Source: a virus. From it: a DNA stretch of 35,015 nt. Positions 27,447-35,015 of this stretch are shown piece by piece (the stretch's first letter is position 1; each line of letters opens with the position of its first letter). A program made the translations under genes and the position numbers. The stretch is taken from positions 1 through 35,015 of the IMG/VR virus record IMGVR_UViG_3300044619_000982. One strand, given 5' to 3'. The notes beneath the pieces were generated by a model, which was not told the DNA's origin, did not search any database, and worked only from the letters and a program-made list of their open reading frames with translations.

Positions 27447-28601
27447 TTAATCGCCAGTGCCCGAGGTATAGACGGTCACAATCCCGTGCTGCTTCGACGC
27501 CGAGCTTGCGCCCGTCGCAAAGTGCAGCTTGGAAATGCCCCGCAGTTCCTCGATTGCAACGCCAGGACGGAACTTGTAGTCGCCCGTCGTGTCGGTAATC
27601 GGCGTTGGCTCCTGACCCCACGCAACCGCCATGGCCTGCTGGCCACAGAGGAAGTTGGGCTCGACCGAAATCGAGCTGGCCCCCGCCGCCACGAAGGTGG
27701 ACGACGTGGTAATCAGCGTCGAGATTTCCTCAATCTGACGGACGATGACGCCGTCATAAATGAGGTCGCCGTCCTGAAACAGCGGGTTTGAGTTCATGCC
27801 GCCACCTTCACGCGCACGCGCGTCACGGTTGGCATTTATCATGACGCTGTCGTTCTTCAGGTCGCGGAACGAGCGAGCGCCCGCGAACATGACGAAGTAT
27901 TCGCGCCCGTCTTCCAGACGGAACGGACGAATGGCAGGGCTTGCAGCCTTGGCCATGCGCTTGGCAAGCGAAACCACCGAAGCGGTCAGCTTGTCGTTCG
28001 TCGAGTCAACGGCACCCAGACCCGTGGCATGCGTTGCACTGTAGTTCGACAGGGCCGACCCGTAGAGGATACGGTCCTGGTTGGCAGCCGACCACGTATT
28101 GTAGTTCGCAGCCGTCGCGCCCGTCACCACGACGTTGCCGTCGCTGTCCACGATATCCGTCGCCGGAACCGAAGACGTGGTGACCGTCGGGCCTGCCATG
28201 TACTTAATCATGTCAGCCCGCAGCGTGTCCGAAGACCACAGCTTGAGCATGTCACGACCGGCATTCAGCAGGTCGATTTCGGTCTTGTACTGCGTGCTTT
28301 TGGGGACTTTCACTGCGTTCCTGAGCCAGTCAACGCTGATTCCGCAGTTAAAATTCCCCAACTGCTCTTCCTTGCCGTCGAGAACGCCCGAACCACGCAC
28401 ACCGGCAGCGGTGAGTTTCGTCACCAGCGGGATGTTGATGGTCTTGCCGTTTTCCGAAGCAAGTTCGTACTTGGTCATGATGATGGAAGAAGACTTGCGG
28501 CCCATGTAAGGCAGGAAGCCGCTCTCCCGGACATATTCAGCCAAATATTCGCTTGACCACTTTTGCTTTTCCAAAGCGGACGAAAGAAGTGTCTCTGCCA
28601 T
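27447..28601 (-). CDS. Major capsid protein, N4-gp56-like
   Basis: A 384-aa protein with the features of the N4-gp56 family of HK97-fold capsid proteins: LGNFNCGISVDWLRNAVKVPKSTQYKTEIDLLNAGRDMLKLWSSDTLRADMIKYMAG, then RPFRLEDGREYFVMFAGARSFRDLKNDSVMINANRDARAREGGGMNSNPLFQDGDLIYDGVIVRQIEEI and a final CGQQAMAVAWGQEPTP. Length fits. It is preceded by the scaffold gene and followed by the decoration candidate. The combination with a P22-type portal and tail is notable but not unique. Confidence 0.85.
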   Translation of the reverse strand: MAETLLSSALEKQKWSSEYLAEYVRESGFLPYMGRKSSSIIMTKYELASENGKTINIPLVTKLTAAGVRGSGVLDGKEEQLGNFNCGISVDWLRNAVKVPKSTQYKTEIDLLNAGRDMLKLWSSDTLRADMIKYMAGPTVTTSSVPATDIVDSDGNVVVTGATAANYNTWSAANQDRILYGSALSNYSATHATGLGAVDSTNDKLTASVVSLAKRMAKAASPAIRPFRLEDGREYFVMFAGARSFRDLKNDSVMINANRDARAREGGGMNSNPLFQDGDLIYDGVIVRQIEEISTLITTSSTFVAAGASSISVEPNFLCGQQAMAVAWGQEPTPITDTTGDYKFRPGVAIEELRGISKLHFATGASSASKQHGIVTVYTSGTGD

Positions 28602-28613
28602 GGCAGATGTTCC

Positions 28614-29399
28614 TTATGAACGGAACACCGCGTTAAACGCCTCCCCCGGCCCGACGGGCACGTTGGGGCCTTTGCCGCCCGCACTGGGTGCAGACGCCAA
28701 GCTAGGGCGTGGTAGCGGTGTCGATTGCGGGGACGGTGCAGATGTCCCGGCGTTCACCGCTTGTGTCTGGGGTTTGACATAGCCATTCGCTTCGGCCCAT
28801 TTCTGTGCCCAGGCTTCAGGGTCGTCGTCGCCAATCTTCGACAAGCGCATGGAACGCTGGTGCTGCTGCACCACGAAGTCATAAGGGTCGACCTGACGTT
28901 GGACGGTGGTCCAGAGATGCGGATTGGACTGCAGTTCGCCTGCAAGCCATTCCTCCGCAGCCTTGACCTTTTCAGCCCCATGCTGGCGCGAGGCCGTGGC
29001 ATGGCTGATGGACGTGATGATTTCCCAGCGGTCCCTGGCCCGTTGCGTTTCCAGTTGGCGGTTGAAGCCGTCCGGGTCTGCAATCGGGTCAATCAACTGT
29101 TGGGGCTTCTCAGCCGCTTCCACCTTTCGGCGATACTCTTCGAGTTCGCGCTCGAGGCGTTGGCGCTTTTCGCGTTCGTCCAGAACAGCGGCCATGGGTA
29201 TGTATCCGGGCGGTGGCTGTACGGGCGCACCAACCGGCTGAACCGGGGCTATGGTCTGGCTTTCCAGAGCGGGCGCTGGGGGCGGCGGCTCAGGGTTGGC
29301 AGGCGGCGCGGAATTGGCTTCCGGCGCGGGCTGCGTGTCTTCTTTCGGCGCGAAACGTCCTTGCTCGTCCCGTAAGAACGAGAGCTTGTCGTCTGTCAT
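28614..29399 (-). CDS. Scaffolding protein
   Basis: A 261-aa protein starting MTDDKLSFLRDEQGRFAPKE. A proline/alanine-rich N-terminal third (about 18-75) is followed by a long charged helix (AAVLDEREKRQRLERELEEYRRKVEAAEK), a helical middle and a basic low-complexity C-terminus (PLPRPSLASAPSAGGKGP). High helix content, low hydrophobicity and the place directly before the capsid gene are the hallmarks of a scaffold. AAGGGA lies before ATG 29399, which is preferred over the longer frame at 29438. Confidence 0.75.
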   Translation of the reverse strand: MTDDKLSFLRDEQGRFAPKEDTQPAPEANSAPPANPEPPPPAPALESQTIAPVQPVGAPVQPPPGYIPMAAVLDEREKRQRLERELEEYRRKVEAAEKPQQLIDPIADPDGFNRQLETQRARDRWEIITSISHATASRQHGAEKVKAAEEWLAGELQSNPHLWTTVQRQVDPYDFVVQQHQRSMRLSKIGDDDPEAWAQKWAEANGYVKPQTQAVNAGTSAPSPQSTPLPRPSLASAPSAGGKGPNVPVGPGEAFNAVFRS

Positions 29400-29479
29400 G
29401 TTTTCCCTTGGGTGTACGCCCGTCAAAGTCGGCGGCACTTCAAAACGCCCGTTCCTACGGCGGCGGCCCGTGTCTGCTG

Positions 29480-30148
29480 TCAGTGCAACAGCAACATGTC
29501 TTCGTCTTCGTCTTCGTCCGCTTCGCGCGCCAGGCGCACACGTTCACGGACGAGCCGATAAAATTCGTTGATTTCGTCCAATGCCTGCACAAGAGACGCG
29601 CGGGCGTCGGTATCAAGGCCGGTCGGCGCAAGGGCAAGCACTTCGCGTGCGGCCTGCTTGGCTTCTTCAGCCTGTTCGATAATCTCAGGCGGGGCGTCTT
29701 CAAGGTCGCGCCCCAGAATGTCCGCCATGAACTGGCGAACGTCTTCAATCTTGTCCCGCCGCTTGTTCCGGCGCTTGTAGGCGTAAGGGTCAAAGCCACC
29801 CTTGGAGCCGCCTTCGTCAACCGGCGTGCCCGACAGCGTGCCCGTGGCCGATAGCGTCAACAGCCCAAGCGTGGCCGACAGGCTTCCCGATAGCCCGCCG
29901 CCCGATACCGTGCCGTCCGACACAAGGGTCAGCGTGCCCAAGGTCTTCGATAGCGTGCCGGTCAGGCCCGCCGCCAAGGTGCCCGAGGCGGACAGCGTGG
30001 CCGTGCCCAGCGTGGCCGTCAGCGTGCCCGTCAGGCCATTGGCCAGCGTGCCGGAACCCGAAAGCGTCACCGCCCCCAAGGTCTTCGACAGCGAGCCGTT
30101 GATATCGCTTCCCGCTGCCTGCGGTCCAAGCAGCGTGAGAAGCGTCAT
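29480..30148 (-). CDS. Structural-region protein with four 23-residue repeats
   Basis: A 222-aa protein in two parts. Residues about 18-107 hold four repeats of about 23 residues with consensus GLTGTLxxTLGxxTLSxxGTLA, predicted beta and probably a shaft or adhesin-like stalk. Residues about 118-222 are charged and helical (YAYKRRNKRRDKIEDVRQFMADILGRDLEDAPPEIIEQAEEAKQAAREVL) and end in an acidic run (EADEDEDEDMLLLH). It lies between the portal-associated structural genes and the scaffold. Possible head fibre or scaffold-associated protein; not recognised. Confidence 0.6.
   Translation of the reverse strand: MTLLTLLGPQAAGSDINGSLSKTLGAVTLSGSGTLANGLTGTLTATLGTATLSASGTLAAGLTGTLSKTLGTLTLVSDGTVSGGGLSGSLSATLGLLTLSATGTLSGTPVDEGGSKGGFDPYAYKRRNKRRDKIEDVRQFMADILGRDLEDAPPEIIEQAEEAKQAAREVLALAPTGLDTDARASLVQALDEINEFYRLVRERVRLAREADEDEDEDMLLLH
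29828..30097 (-). repeat. Tandem ~69-bp coding repeats (4 units)
   Basis: The DNA behind the four 23-24-residue repeats of the 222-aa protein. Units begin at residues 18, 41, 64 and 88. They are diverged at the DNA level but share GTL...TLG...TLS...GTL codons, so unit number could change by recombination. Confidence 0.75.
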
Positions 30149-30161
30149 GGAAGCCTAGCCT

Positions 30162-30326
30162 TCAGACGAGCGTCAGAAGCTGGTTGAGCGTGGCCTGCGT
30201 CTCGTCAATCCGGTTGTCGATGTCCGCGATTTGCTCCACGTCGCCGAGCGACACAGCCGAGGTGCGAAGCTGCGTGAGGTGCGCAAGCCGGGACCGGCAG
30301 AGGTCAATCAACTGTTGCACGCTCAT
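30162..30326 (-). CDS. Small helical protein
   Basis: A 54-aa protein, MSVQQLIDLCRSRLAHLTQLRTSAVSLGDVEQIADIDNRIDETQATLNQLLTLV, probably a helical hairpin. It starts 1 nt after the stop of the preceding 479-aa gene and ends 13 nt before the repeat protein gene, so it fills the gap in the operon. No function is recognised. Confidence 0.6.
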   Translation of the reverse strand: MSVQQLIDLCRSRLAHLTQLRTSAVSLGDVEQIADIDNRIDETQATLNQLLTLV

Positions 30327-30327
30327 G

Positions 30328-31767
30328 TCAAATCACCATCTGCCGAAGCATGACGTTGGACGTGTTCAGCACCATGTAGATATAGTCGATTTCCGTGGCC
30401 CCGTCCTTGTAGGTCACGTCGAATGCCGTGTCGCCCAGAACCGCAGCGCCGTTCGGGTACAGCATGGTGTTCCAACCGTCCATCGATGACTGCGCAAAAT
30501 CGTACCTGAACCAGCGGCCCGTCGCGTCCTTATGAATGTAGAGACAGTCATTGTTGTAGACGTACTTGGTTCCAGTCGTGAAAGTTTCGACGGCAGGGCT
30601 GTATGTGATGGCACTCCAGCTATTCGCTGCAATATCGTAGCGGTCAAGCAAAGCGCCAGCCGCCCCTCTGAACGAGTAGATGTAGCGACCGTTCAGGATG
30701 GCGTTTTCGGTGTTCCAATCGCTCGCCGACACACTGTGAACCCACTGACCTGACATGCCAACACCCGGTGCGCCACCGCGAGCAACGCCTGGCGTCAGCG
30801 TGGTCCAAGTGCCACCACTGATGCTATAGCGGTACAGAGTGACGGCGTTAGACCCCATGTAGTAGATGAAGTCGTCATTGCCCTCGATGCTGTAGGCCGA
30901 GTCGGTGCTCGGCTGCGTCGTCCATGCAGTGCCCGTTGTGATGACAGTCGCTGTGTTGCTGGCAATCGTGCGTATCTGCCCGGCACCCGTCCCGCTGACA
31001 ATTCGAATCTGAGAGTTTGTCCACTGGTTGGTGGCCCAGTTCTTGGCGCTGTTGGTCAGCGTGGAAGCGCCGCCTGCCGTGGCAGTGCCCGTGGCAAATG
31101 CCTTGTATCCGTCGTCAATCCAAGATGGCGTTGCGACGAGGCGACTGTCTGTTCCGATGACTGCCGCCGGGGCTACGCCGTCCGTTGCTCCAGTTTCGGC
31201 AGATGTCCATACGTTCGTGGCAAAATCGTAAAACCTGAATATGTTGGCTGTCGTCGTGCCCGCAGAGGCAACAGCATTCAAGATATACCAGCGTGGGGTA
31301 AGAAGTCGGTAAGTGGTGGAGGCGCTGAACGCGCTGGCTTGTGCTGCGACAGTGATTGTTGCGTTGGTGCCGATTGTGTTGCTGACAATGGCCAGCGTCA
31401 CACCGGCATTAGGTCCACCAGTGATGTGAATGCTGTAACCACGCAAGTCCCGCGCCAGCGTCAGGTTCGTGACGATGGTCGATGTGGTGCCGCTGGTTGC
31501 TGTGCCAGAGGGACCGATTGCAGTTCCAGTTCCACATGCTCCGGCAGCGAAGGCACCACCAAGGGCGGGTGAAGGAAGCGCCACCCACCCGTCCTCATTC
31601 GGATTGTACATCTGCGCGCCTGTGGCAGATGTAACCAGCATCTGCTGCTGCCGATAATGACGCGACGACACAATGAAGTGCGCAGCTGCCGTGGCCTGCG
31701 GGGCCGGGGTGCAGAACTCCCACCGCTTCAGGTCGAGAATTTTCCGATTGCCATTGGTCGTGGCCAT
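30328..31767 (-). CDS. Large beta-rich virion protein
   Basis: A 479-aa protein starting MATTNGNRKILDLKRWEFCTPAPQATAAAHFIVSS. The body is Thr/Ala/Gly/Ser-rich with repeated W-containing strands (RFYDFATNVWTSAETG; YRYSISGGTWTTLTPG; DRYDIAANSWSAITYSP; FRYDFAQSSMDGWN) in the spacing of Kelch-like propeller blades, interrupted by AGQIRTIASNTATVITT-type beta repeats. It is located between portal and scaffold genes. Likely a large head-associated fibre or portal-side structural protein; a propeller fold is my inference. Confidence 0.65.
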   Translation of the reverse strand: MATTNGNRKILDLKRWEFCTPAPQATAAAHFIVSSRHYRQQQMLVTSATGAQMYNPNEDGWVALPSPALGGAFAAGACGTGTAIGPSGTATSGTTSTIVTNLTLARDLRGYSIHITGGPNAGVTLAIVSNTIGTNATITVAAQASAFSASTTYRLLTPRWYILNAVASAGTTTANIFRFYDFATNVWTSAETGATDGVAPAAVIGTDSRLVATPSWIDDGYKAFATGTATAGGASTLTNSAKNWATNQWTNSQIRIVSGTGAGQIRTIASNTATVITTGTAWTTQPSTDSAYSIEGNDDFIYYMGSNAVTLYRYSISGGTWTTLTPGVARGGAPGVGMSGQWVHSVSASDWNTENAILNGRYIYSFRGAAGALLDRYDIAANSWSAITYSPAVETFTTGTKYVYNNDCLYIHKDATGRWFRYDFAQSSMDGWNTMLYPNGAAVLGDTAFDVTYKDGATEIDYIYMVLNTSNVMLRQMVI

Positions 31768-32207
31768 TACGTCACCGCTATGTTTCTACGCAGGCTGTCT
31801 GCCTGCAAATGCATGAGGGCAGGAATGTGGTCCTGCATGGCGAAGGTTCCCGCCTGGGACTGGTTGGTCACCGTTGAAACTGTCGTGACGGTTCCAGAAC
31901 CAATCGTTGCGGTCACGTTGAGGTTGGCCGCTGTCGGGTTTTCAGCCAGCACACGCAGCCTGCCCGCCGTATCCGGCATGGCCATGCCTTGCGTGCGGGT
32001 CAGGGACTGCACCGCCATGCGCAGGGCTTCGATGGCCTCCAACAGTTCGCCGCGCTCTTCGGTCGGAAGCGGATTTCCGTTGGACGTTTCGTGCGCAATA
32101 CCGTCCGCGCCGTGAGTTATCTTGACGCGCTGGTAAAGCACACCGCCAATGTCGTCGGCAGCAATGGTCGCGCCACTGCCGGGGGTATATCCTACGTTAT
32201 CAGCCAT
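31767..32207 (-). CDS. Structural protein
   Basis: A 146-aa protein starting MADNVGYTPGSGATIAADDIGGVLYQRVKITHGADGIAHETSNGNPLPT, a motif frequent in phage virion proteins near the portal gene. A helical middle (ELLEAIEALRMAVQSLTR) and a Thr/Val beta segment follow (NLNVTATIGSGTVTTVSTVTN). ATG 32207 is chosen from TAATG coupling with the upstream gene. Confidence 0.65.
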   Translation of the reverse strand: MADNVGYTPGSGATIAADDIGGVLYQRVKITHGADGIAHETSNGNPLPTEERGELLEAIEALRMAVQSLTRTQGMAMPDTAGRLRVLAENPTAANLNVTATIGSGTVTTVSTVTNQSQAGTFAMQDHIPALMHLQADSLRRNIAVT

Positions 32208-32614
32208 TAGGCGTTCCCGTCTGTAAGCGTGAACGTATTGATAGTGAAAGACTGCCCCGCCGTGAAGGACGTGCTGCTGACTTCCATGTCCCCGCCACCA
32301 CCCGTCGCCGTGACCGTGCCTTGCAAGTGGCAAGTCGTTCCCGCGCTGTCGTAAAGCCGGAAATGCGCCGCCGTGCCCGTGTTGTTGGCCGACAGGTCTT
32401 GCCAGCTTCCGGCCAAGGCTTTCGTGCCGCCCGACGCATTGGCCATCCAGTCACTAGGCAGTGTCAGTTCCGCCAGGATGGTCCCGCTGTCAGCGGTTCC
32501 GCAGTTGGCAGGGGCAGCCCCCGTGCGAATGCGGATGATGGCACTTGTCCCCACCGTGGTTTCAATCGCGTCAAGGCGCGCGTTGCGCACCGCTGTCGAT
32601 AGCTGAATGGCCAT
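32207..32614 (-). CDS. Structural protein
   Basis: A 135-aa protein, MAIQLSTAVRNARLDAIETTVGTSAIIRIRTGAAPANCGTADSGTILAELTLPSDWM..., beta-rich with a C-terminal Thr-rich tail. Proteins with this start are found beside portal genes in several phages (from memory). It is coupled by TAATG to the portal gene. Probably a minor head protein. Confidence 0.65.
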   Translation of the reverse strand: MAIQLSTAVRNARLDAIETTVGTSAIIRIRTGAAPANCGTADSGTILAELTLPSDWMANASGGTKALAGSWQDLSANNTGTAAHFRLYDSAGTTCHLQGTVTATGGGGDMEVSSTSFTAGQSFTINTFTLTDGNA

Positions 32615-34794
32615 TAGTTGATTGACCCCGTCACAATTTCCACCCGCTTCTCACCCGTGCGCGGGTCTTTGACCAAACGCTTCGGCGCGGCCATGACACC
32701 GGCCACTTGTGCAATCGCCTGCGCTGCCTGCCCGATACCGTCCGCCGCCTGGGCCATGACCTGTGCGTTCTGCGCCATGACTTCCGCCGTCTGGGCCTGC
32801 ACCGCGATAATGGCCTGCGCCGTCTGCTGCTGTGCCGCCACCATGGCTTCCTCGCCCGGTGTCAGGTAGCTGATGCTGGGCCCTTCCATGTCGTCGCCTT
32901 CCATGGGCTCTGCCGTGGCACGGGCGCGAATGCTCGACTTCATGCTGGCCTCGCGCATGGTGTTGACGTGGCCCTGCCGGTCGGACACGAACTTGAACTG
33001 CGCCAACTGCATGTCACGCTGATGCTTCATGTCTTCGGCTTGCTGCTGGCGGACCATTTGCTGCTGCTGGGCTTCGGCGTCCATGGCCATTTGCTCCCGC
33101 TTGGCCATGAGGATGAGCGCCTGCTTTTCCTTCTCCGCCTCAATCTGCACCATGGCGGGATTGGGCTGCTGCTGGGCCATTTGCGCCTGCTGTTCCTGCG
33201 CCTGCTTCAGCTTGTCCAGAAGCAAGCGTTTCTTTGGCAGGCTCGAGGCTTCAATAAGCACATCAGGCGGTATGGGCATGCCCGCTTGCACCAGTTCAGC
33301 CAAACGCTGGAACTGCTCTTCCTGAATGACTGCCGTGTCCGGGGTCGAGTCGATGACAATGTCCACGTCCATGTCGGCGGGCGCGTTCTGCATCTGCATG
33401 GCAGGCTGGCCCGTCATGGGGTCAATCTGGGGCATGCCCGTCATGGGGTCCATGGCAGGCTGGGGCACGTTCAAGCCCACGAAGCGCGGGGCATTCTCGT
33501 CGTCGGTCACCCGTATCCACTTCGGCTCGTTCCAAAACTGCTTGATGGCGTCCCAGAAGGCCCGATAGCACCTGAGCGTCCAGTCGTCGAACTGCGCCAG
33601 AAGCGGGGCCTGTTCGGTGAGGCCAGCCTGCTGTTCGGCCAAGATAGCGCGGCCCGATTGGCTGGCCCCCTGCCGACCGACAATGCCAGGTGTCGGGCTT
33701 TGACGGCGCATTTCTTCCTTGGCGTCCCGCAAGAGTTCTAGATGACCGGGAGCCAGGTTCCGGTCGCCCAGCTCCTCAATCTGCCCCTCGCGTGCTTCGA
33801 TAATCCCGTCCGGCTTCGCCCACTGCTGCCTGACCGTATCAATGTCGATGACGCCGGGGTCAACCCTGAGCTTGGCCACGTTCAGGATATGCACGGCCTT
33901 CGAACGCGCCTTGTTGATGGCGTCCTGCGGCCCAAGCATGTCCCTGACAATGCCATAGCGGCAGTTGTCGATGTCCACGTAAGCCGACTGCGCAAGGATG
34001 GCACACCGCGGGCGTCCGGTCTTGCTGTCGAGGAAGGGGCTGGGGCCGCTTTCCAGAATGCCGCCTGAGACGAACACACACTTCTCCCAGTCGCCGCCTT
34101 TGCGCTTGTACATCTCAAAGCACATGATGCGGCGCGCTCGGCTGTCCACCCACGCCCAGCCGTCCTTCGGTCGGTCGCGGTAGGTGTCGGAAGCGCTCTG
34201 GTCGTAATTGAACGATGTGCGGATGGTTTCGGCTTGGTCAGGGTAGAGGTCGATGATGTCCTGCTCGTCCATCCACTTGGCGATGCCCATGTACCTTGCG
34301 TCACCAAAGTCCGTGTCGCGGGAATATGGGTCATAGAAGAACTCTTCGGGCCGGATGCGGCGCAGGCCAATCTCAGCCCCCTCGCCCATTTCCGTCACGC
34401 CCGCACAAATGCCCCAGACCAGAAAGTCCTTCAGGCAATCGCGGCGCTTTGATTGGAACCGCGTCACGTCCGCCACATAGCGCAGCCCGTCCGTGGCGAC
34501 TTCGGCGCTATCTTGGTCCTTCGGCGTGCGGCCCCAGCCCTTCGGGTCGGTTCTTCCGCGCTCCACAATGCCGATGATGGCGTTGACGGCAGGCTTCACA
34601 TGATTGAACGCAAGGGCGGGCTGGCCACGCGCCTCGAGCGTGCGGCGTTCGGCGTCGGTCCACTGGATACCGTCATAGTAGTTCTGCCAGACCTGAGCGT
34701 CCCGGCGCGCGCGGTCCAGCATATCCATGGCGACCGTCGCTTTGCGCTTGAGGTCGGCAAGATAGGCGTCCGCTTCTTTCTGGTCATAAGCCAT
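32614..34794 (-). CDS. Portal protein, P22 gp1-like
   Basis: A 726-aa protein; P22 portal has 725. N-terminal helices (AVMDMLDRARRDAQVWQNYYDGIQWTDAERRTLEARGQPALAFNHVKPAVNAIIGI; KP-x-VN-x-I-x-G is typical) are followed by the wing and stem region (EEFFYDPYSRDTDFGDARYMGIAKWMDEQDI), the clip/stem with PTPGIVGRQGASQSGRAILAEQQAGLTE, and a C-terminal Gln/Ala/Met-rich coiled-coil barrel (about 560-700) as in P22. Twelve copies form the DNA channel at the packaging vertex. Follows the terminase by TAATG. Confidence 0.9.
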   Translation of the reverse strand: MAYDQKEADAYLADLKRKATVAMDMLDRARRDAQVWQNYYDGIQWTDAERRTLEARGQPALAFNHVKPAVNAIIGIVERGRTDPKGWGRTPKDQDSAEVATDGLRYVADVTRFQSKRRDCLKDFLVWGICAGVTEMGEGAEIGLRRIRPEEFFYDPYSRDTDFGDARYMGIAKWMDEQDIIDLYPDQAETIRTSFNYDQSASDTYRDRPKDGWAWVDSRARRIMCFEMYKRKGGDWEKCVFVSGGILESGPSPFLDSKTGRPRCAILAQSAYVDIDNCRYGIVRDMLGPQDAINKARSKAVHILNVAKLRVDPGVIDIDTVRQQWAKPDGIIEAREGQIEELGDRNLAPGHLELLRDAKEEMRRQSPTPGIVGRQGASQSGRAILAEQQAGLTEQAPLLAQFDDWTLRCYRAFWDAIKQFWNEPKWIRVTDDENAPRFVGLNVPQPAMDPMTGMPQIDPMTGQPAMQMQNAPADMDVDIVIDSTPDTAVIQEEQFQRLAELVQAGMPIPPDVLIEASSLPKKRLLLDKLKQAQEQQAQMAQQQPNPAMVQIEAEKEKQALILMAKREQMAMDAEAQQQQMVRQQQAEDMKHQRDMQLAQFKFVSDRQGHVNTMREASMKSSIRARATAEPMEGDDMEGPSISYLTPGEEAMVAAQQQTAQAIIAVQAQTAEVMAQNAQVMAQAADGIGQAAQAIAQVAGVMAAPKRLVKDPRTGEKRVEIVTGSIN

Positions 34795-35015
34795 TATGCT
34801 GTCTTCCAGTTCTGCTGTGCCGCCAAGGACCGCGTGCGGGCGTAGCGGTCTTCACCCTTGGGAGGGGCCGCCAGCCTGTAAACGGCACTCGACGTGTCAG
34901 CGACCGCGCGCCCGATGAGGCTGCAGGCGTCCACTGCGTCGTCATGCTTGCCAGCCGGAAACCGCACCAACTGGTCAATGATGTCATTCGCCCACGGGGC
35001 TTTCGGAAACGCTAC
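34794..35015 (-). CDS. Terminase large subunit, C-terminal end (runs off right edge)
   Basis: Last 73 codons of a leftward gene whose start is outside the window. AFPKAPWANDIIDQLVRFPAGKHDDAVDACSLIGRAV carries the nuclease-domain motif L-x-x-FP-x-GK-HDD-x-VDA, which is diagnostic of TerL C-termini. Its TAA overlaps the portal ATG. The ATPase domain and the small subunit are not in view. It packages phage DNA into proheads and cuts it. Confidence 0.85.
   Translation of the reverse strand, partial: VAFPKAPWANDIIDQLVRFPAGKHDDAVDACSLIGRAVADTSSAVYRLAAPPKGEDRYARTRSLAAQQNWKTA

Noticed and set aside
32707-33741. 344-codon plus-strand frame rich in His/Leu
   Set aside because: Antisense shadow of the portal gene; composition is the mirror of Gln/Met/Asp-rich portal codons.
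1-35015. CRISPR array or diversity-generating retroelement
   Set aside because: No regularly spaced short repeats with unique spacers, no reverse transcriptase gene and no template/variable repeat pair were seen. The missing tailspike C-terminus prevents full exclusion.

Overview
The window is 35 kb of a temperate, podovirus-like (P22-type tail) dsDNA bacteriophage genome in its free, non-integrated form. No cellular gene is visible, and phage genes lie on both sides of an integrase and its attachment site. The host is most likely an alphaproteobacterium. This is inferred from the high-GC coding style (about 60% by eye), the excisionase/integrase pair, the DnaA-domain protein and the tRNA-Pro type attachment site; the species cannot be told. 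Both ends are cut inside genes: a tailspike at the left (continuing leftward) and the terminase large subunit at the right. If the genome is circular or permuted, the missing part lies between these two.

Layout. (1) 1-1657: N-terminal part of a tailspike, leftward. (2) 1821-6413, leftward early operon of tightly coupled genes: Cro-like regulator, DnaA domain IV protein, a small coupled ORF, a DUF1064 nuclease, a PD-(D/E)XK-like protein, a replication initiator with a possible internal origin, a helicase-loader candidate, small proteins, and finally a 166-aa protein in the position of a late-gene regulator, followed by a hairpin. (3) 6414-6978, immunity region: a small CI-like repressor flanked by two outward promoters that share a near-duplicate 41-bp operator/promoter module. 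(4) 6979-12083, rightward operon: small proteins, YqaJ exonuclease, HNH nuclease, ERF annealing protein, small coiled-coil and zinc/HTH proteins, then overlapping excisionase and integrase. (5) 12020-12257: attP, with a core equal to the 5' half of a tRNA-Pro(UGG) gene flanked by paired arm-type repeats. (6) 12371-14239: two small membrane proteins, then two accessory cassettes, each preceded by a copy of a 37-bp direct repeat and each ending in an HTH gene. (7) 14245-35015, the leftward late operon read from the right: terminase, portal, structural proteins, scaffold, N4-gp56-like capsid, adaptor, gp10-like tail protein, GNAT-like protein, ejection proteins, tail fibre, M15 endolysin, holin-like protein, an HTH-metallophosphoesterase, a zincin-like protein, a second holin-like protein, Rz/Rz1, and a 415-aa possible ejected effector.

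How it works together. In the lysogen the repressor would hold both early promoters off through TTACAC-nnn-GTGTAA palindromes. On induction the leftward transcript would make replication proteins and then the candidate late regulator. All late genes lie in the same leftward direction, so they could be reached by readthrough or activation beyond the hairpin. The rightward transcript makes recombination and integration functions and meets the late transcript head-on at 14240-14244.

The most striking whole-window signal is the almost complete absence of GATC: one copy found in 35 kb by hand scan, where roughly 120 would be expected by chance. Other points of interest are the duplicated immunity promoters, the attP structure, and the repeat-bounded accessory cassettes.
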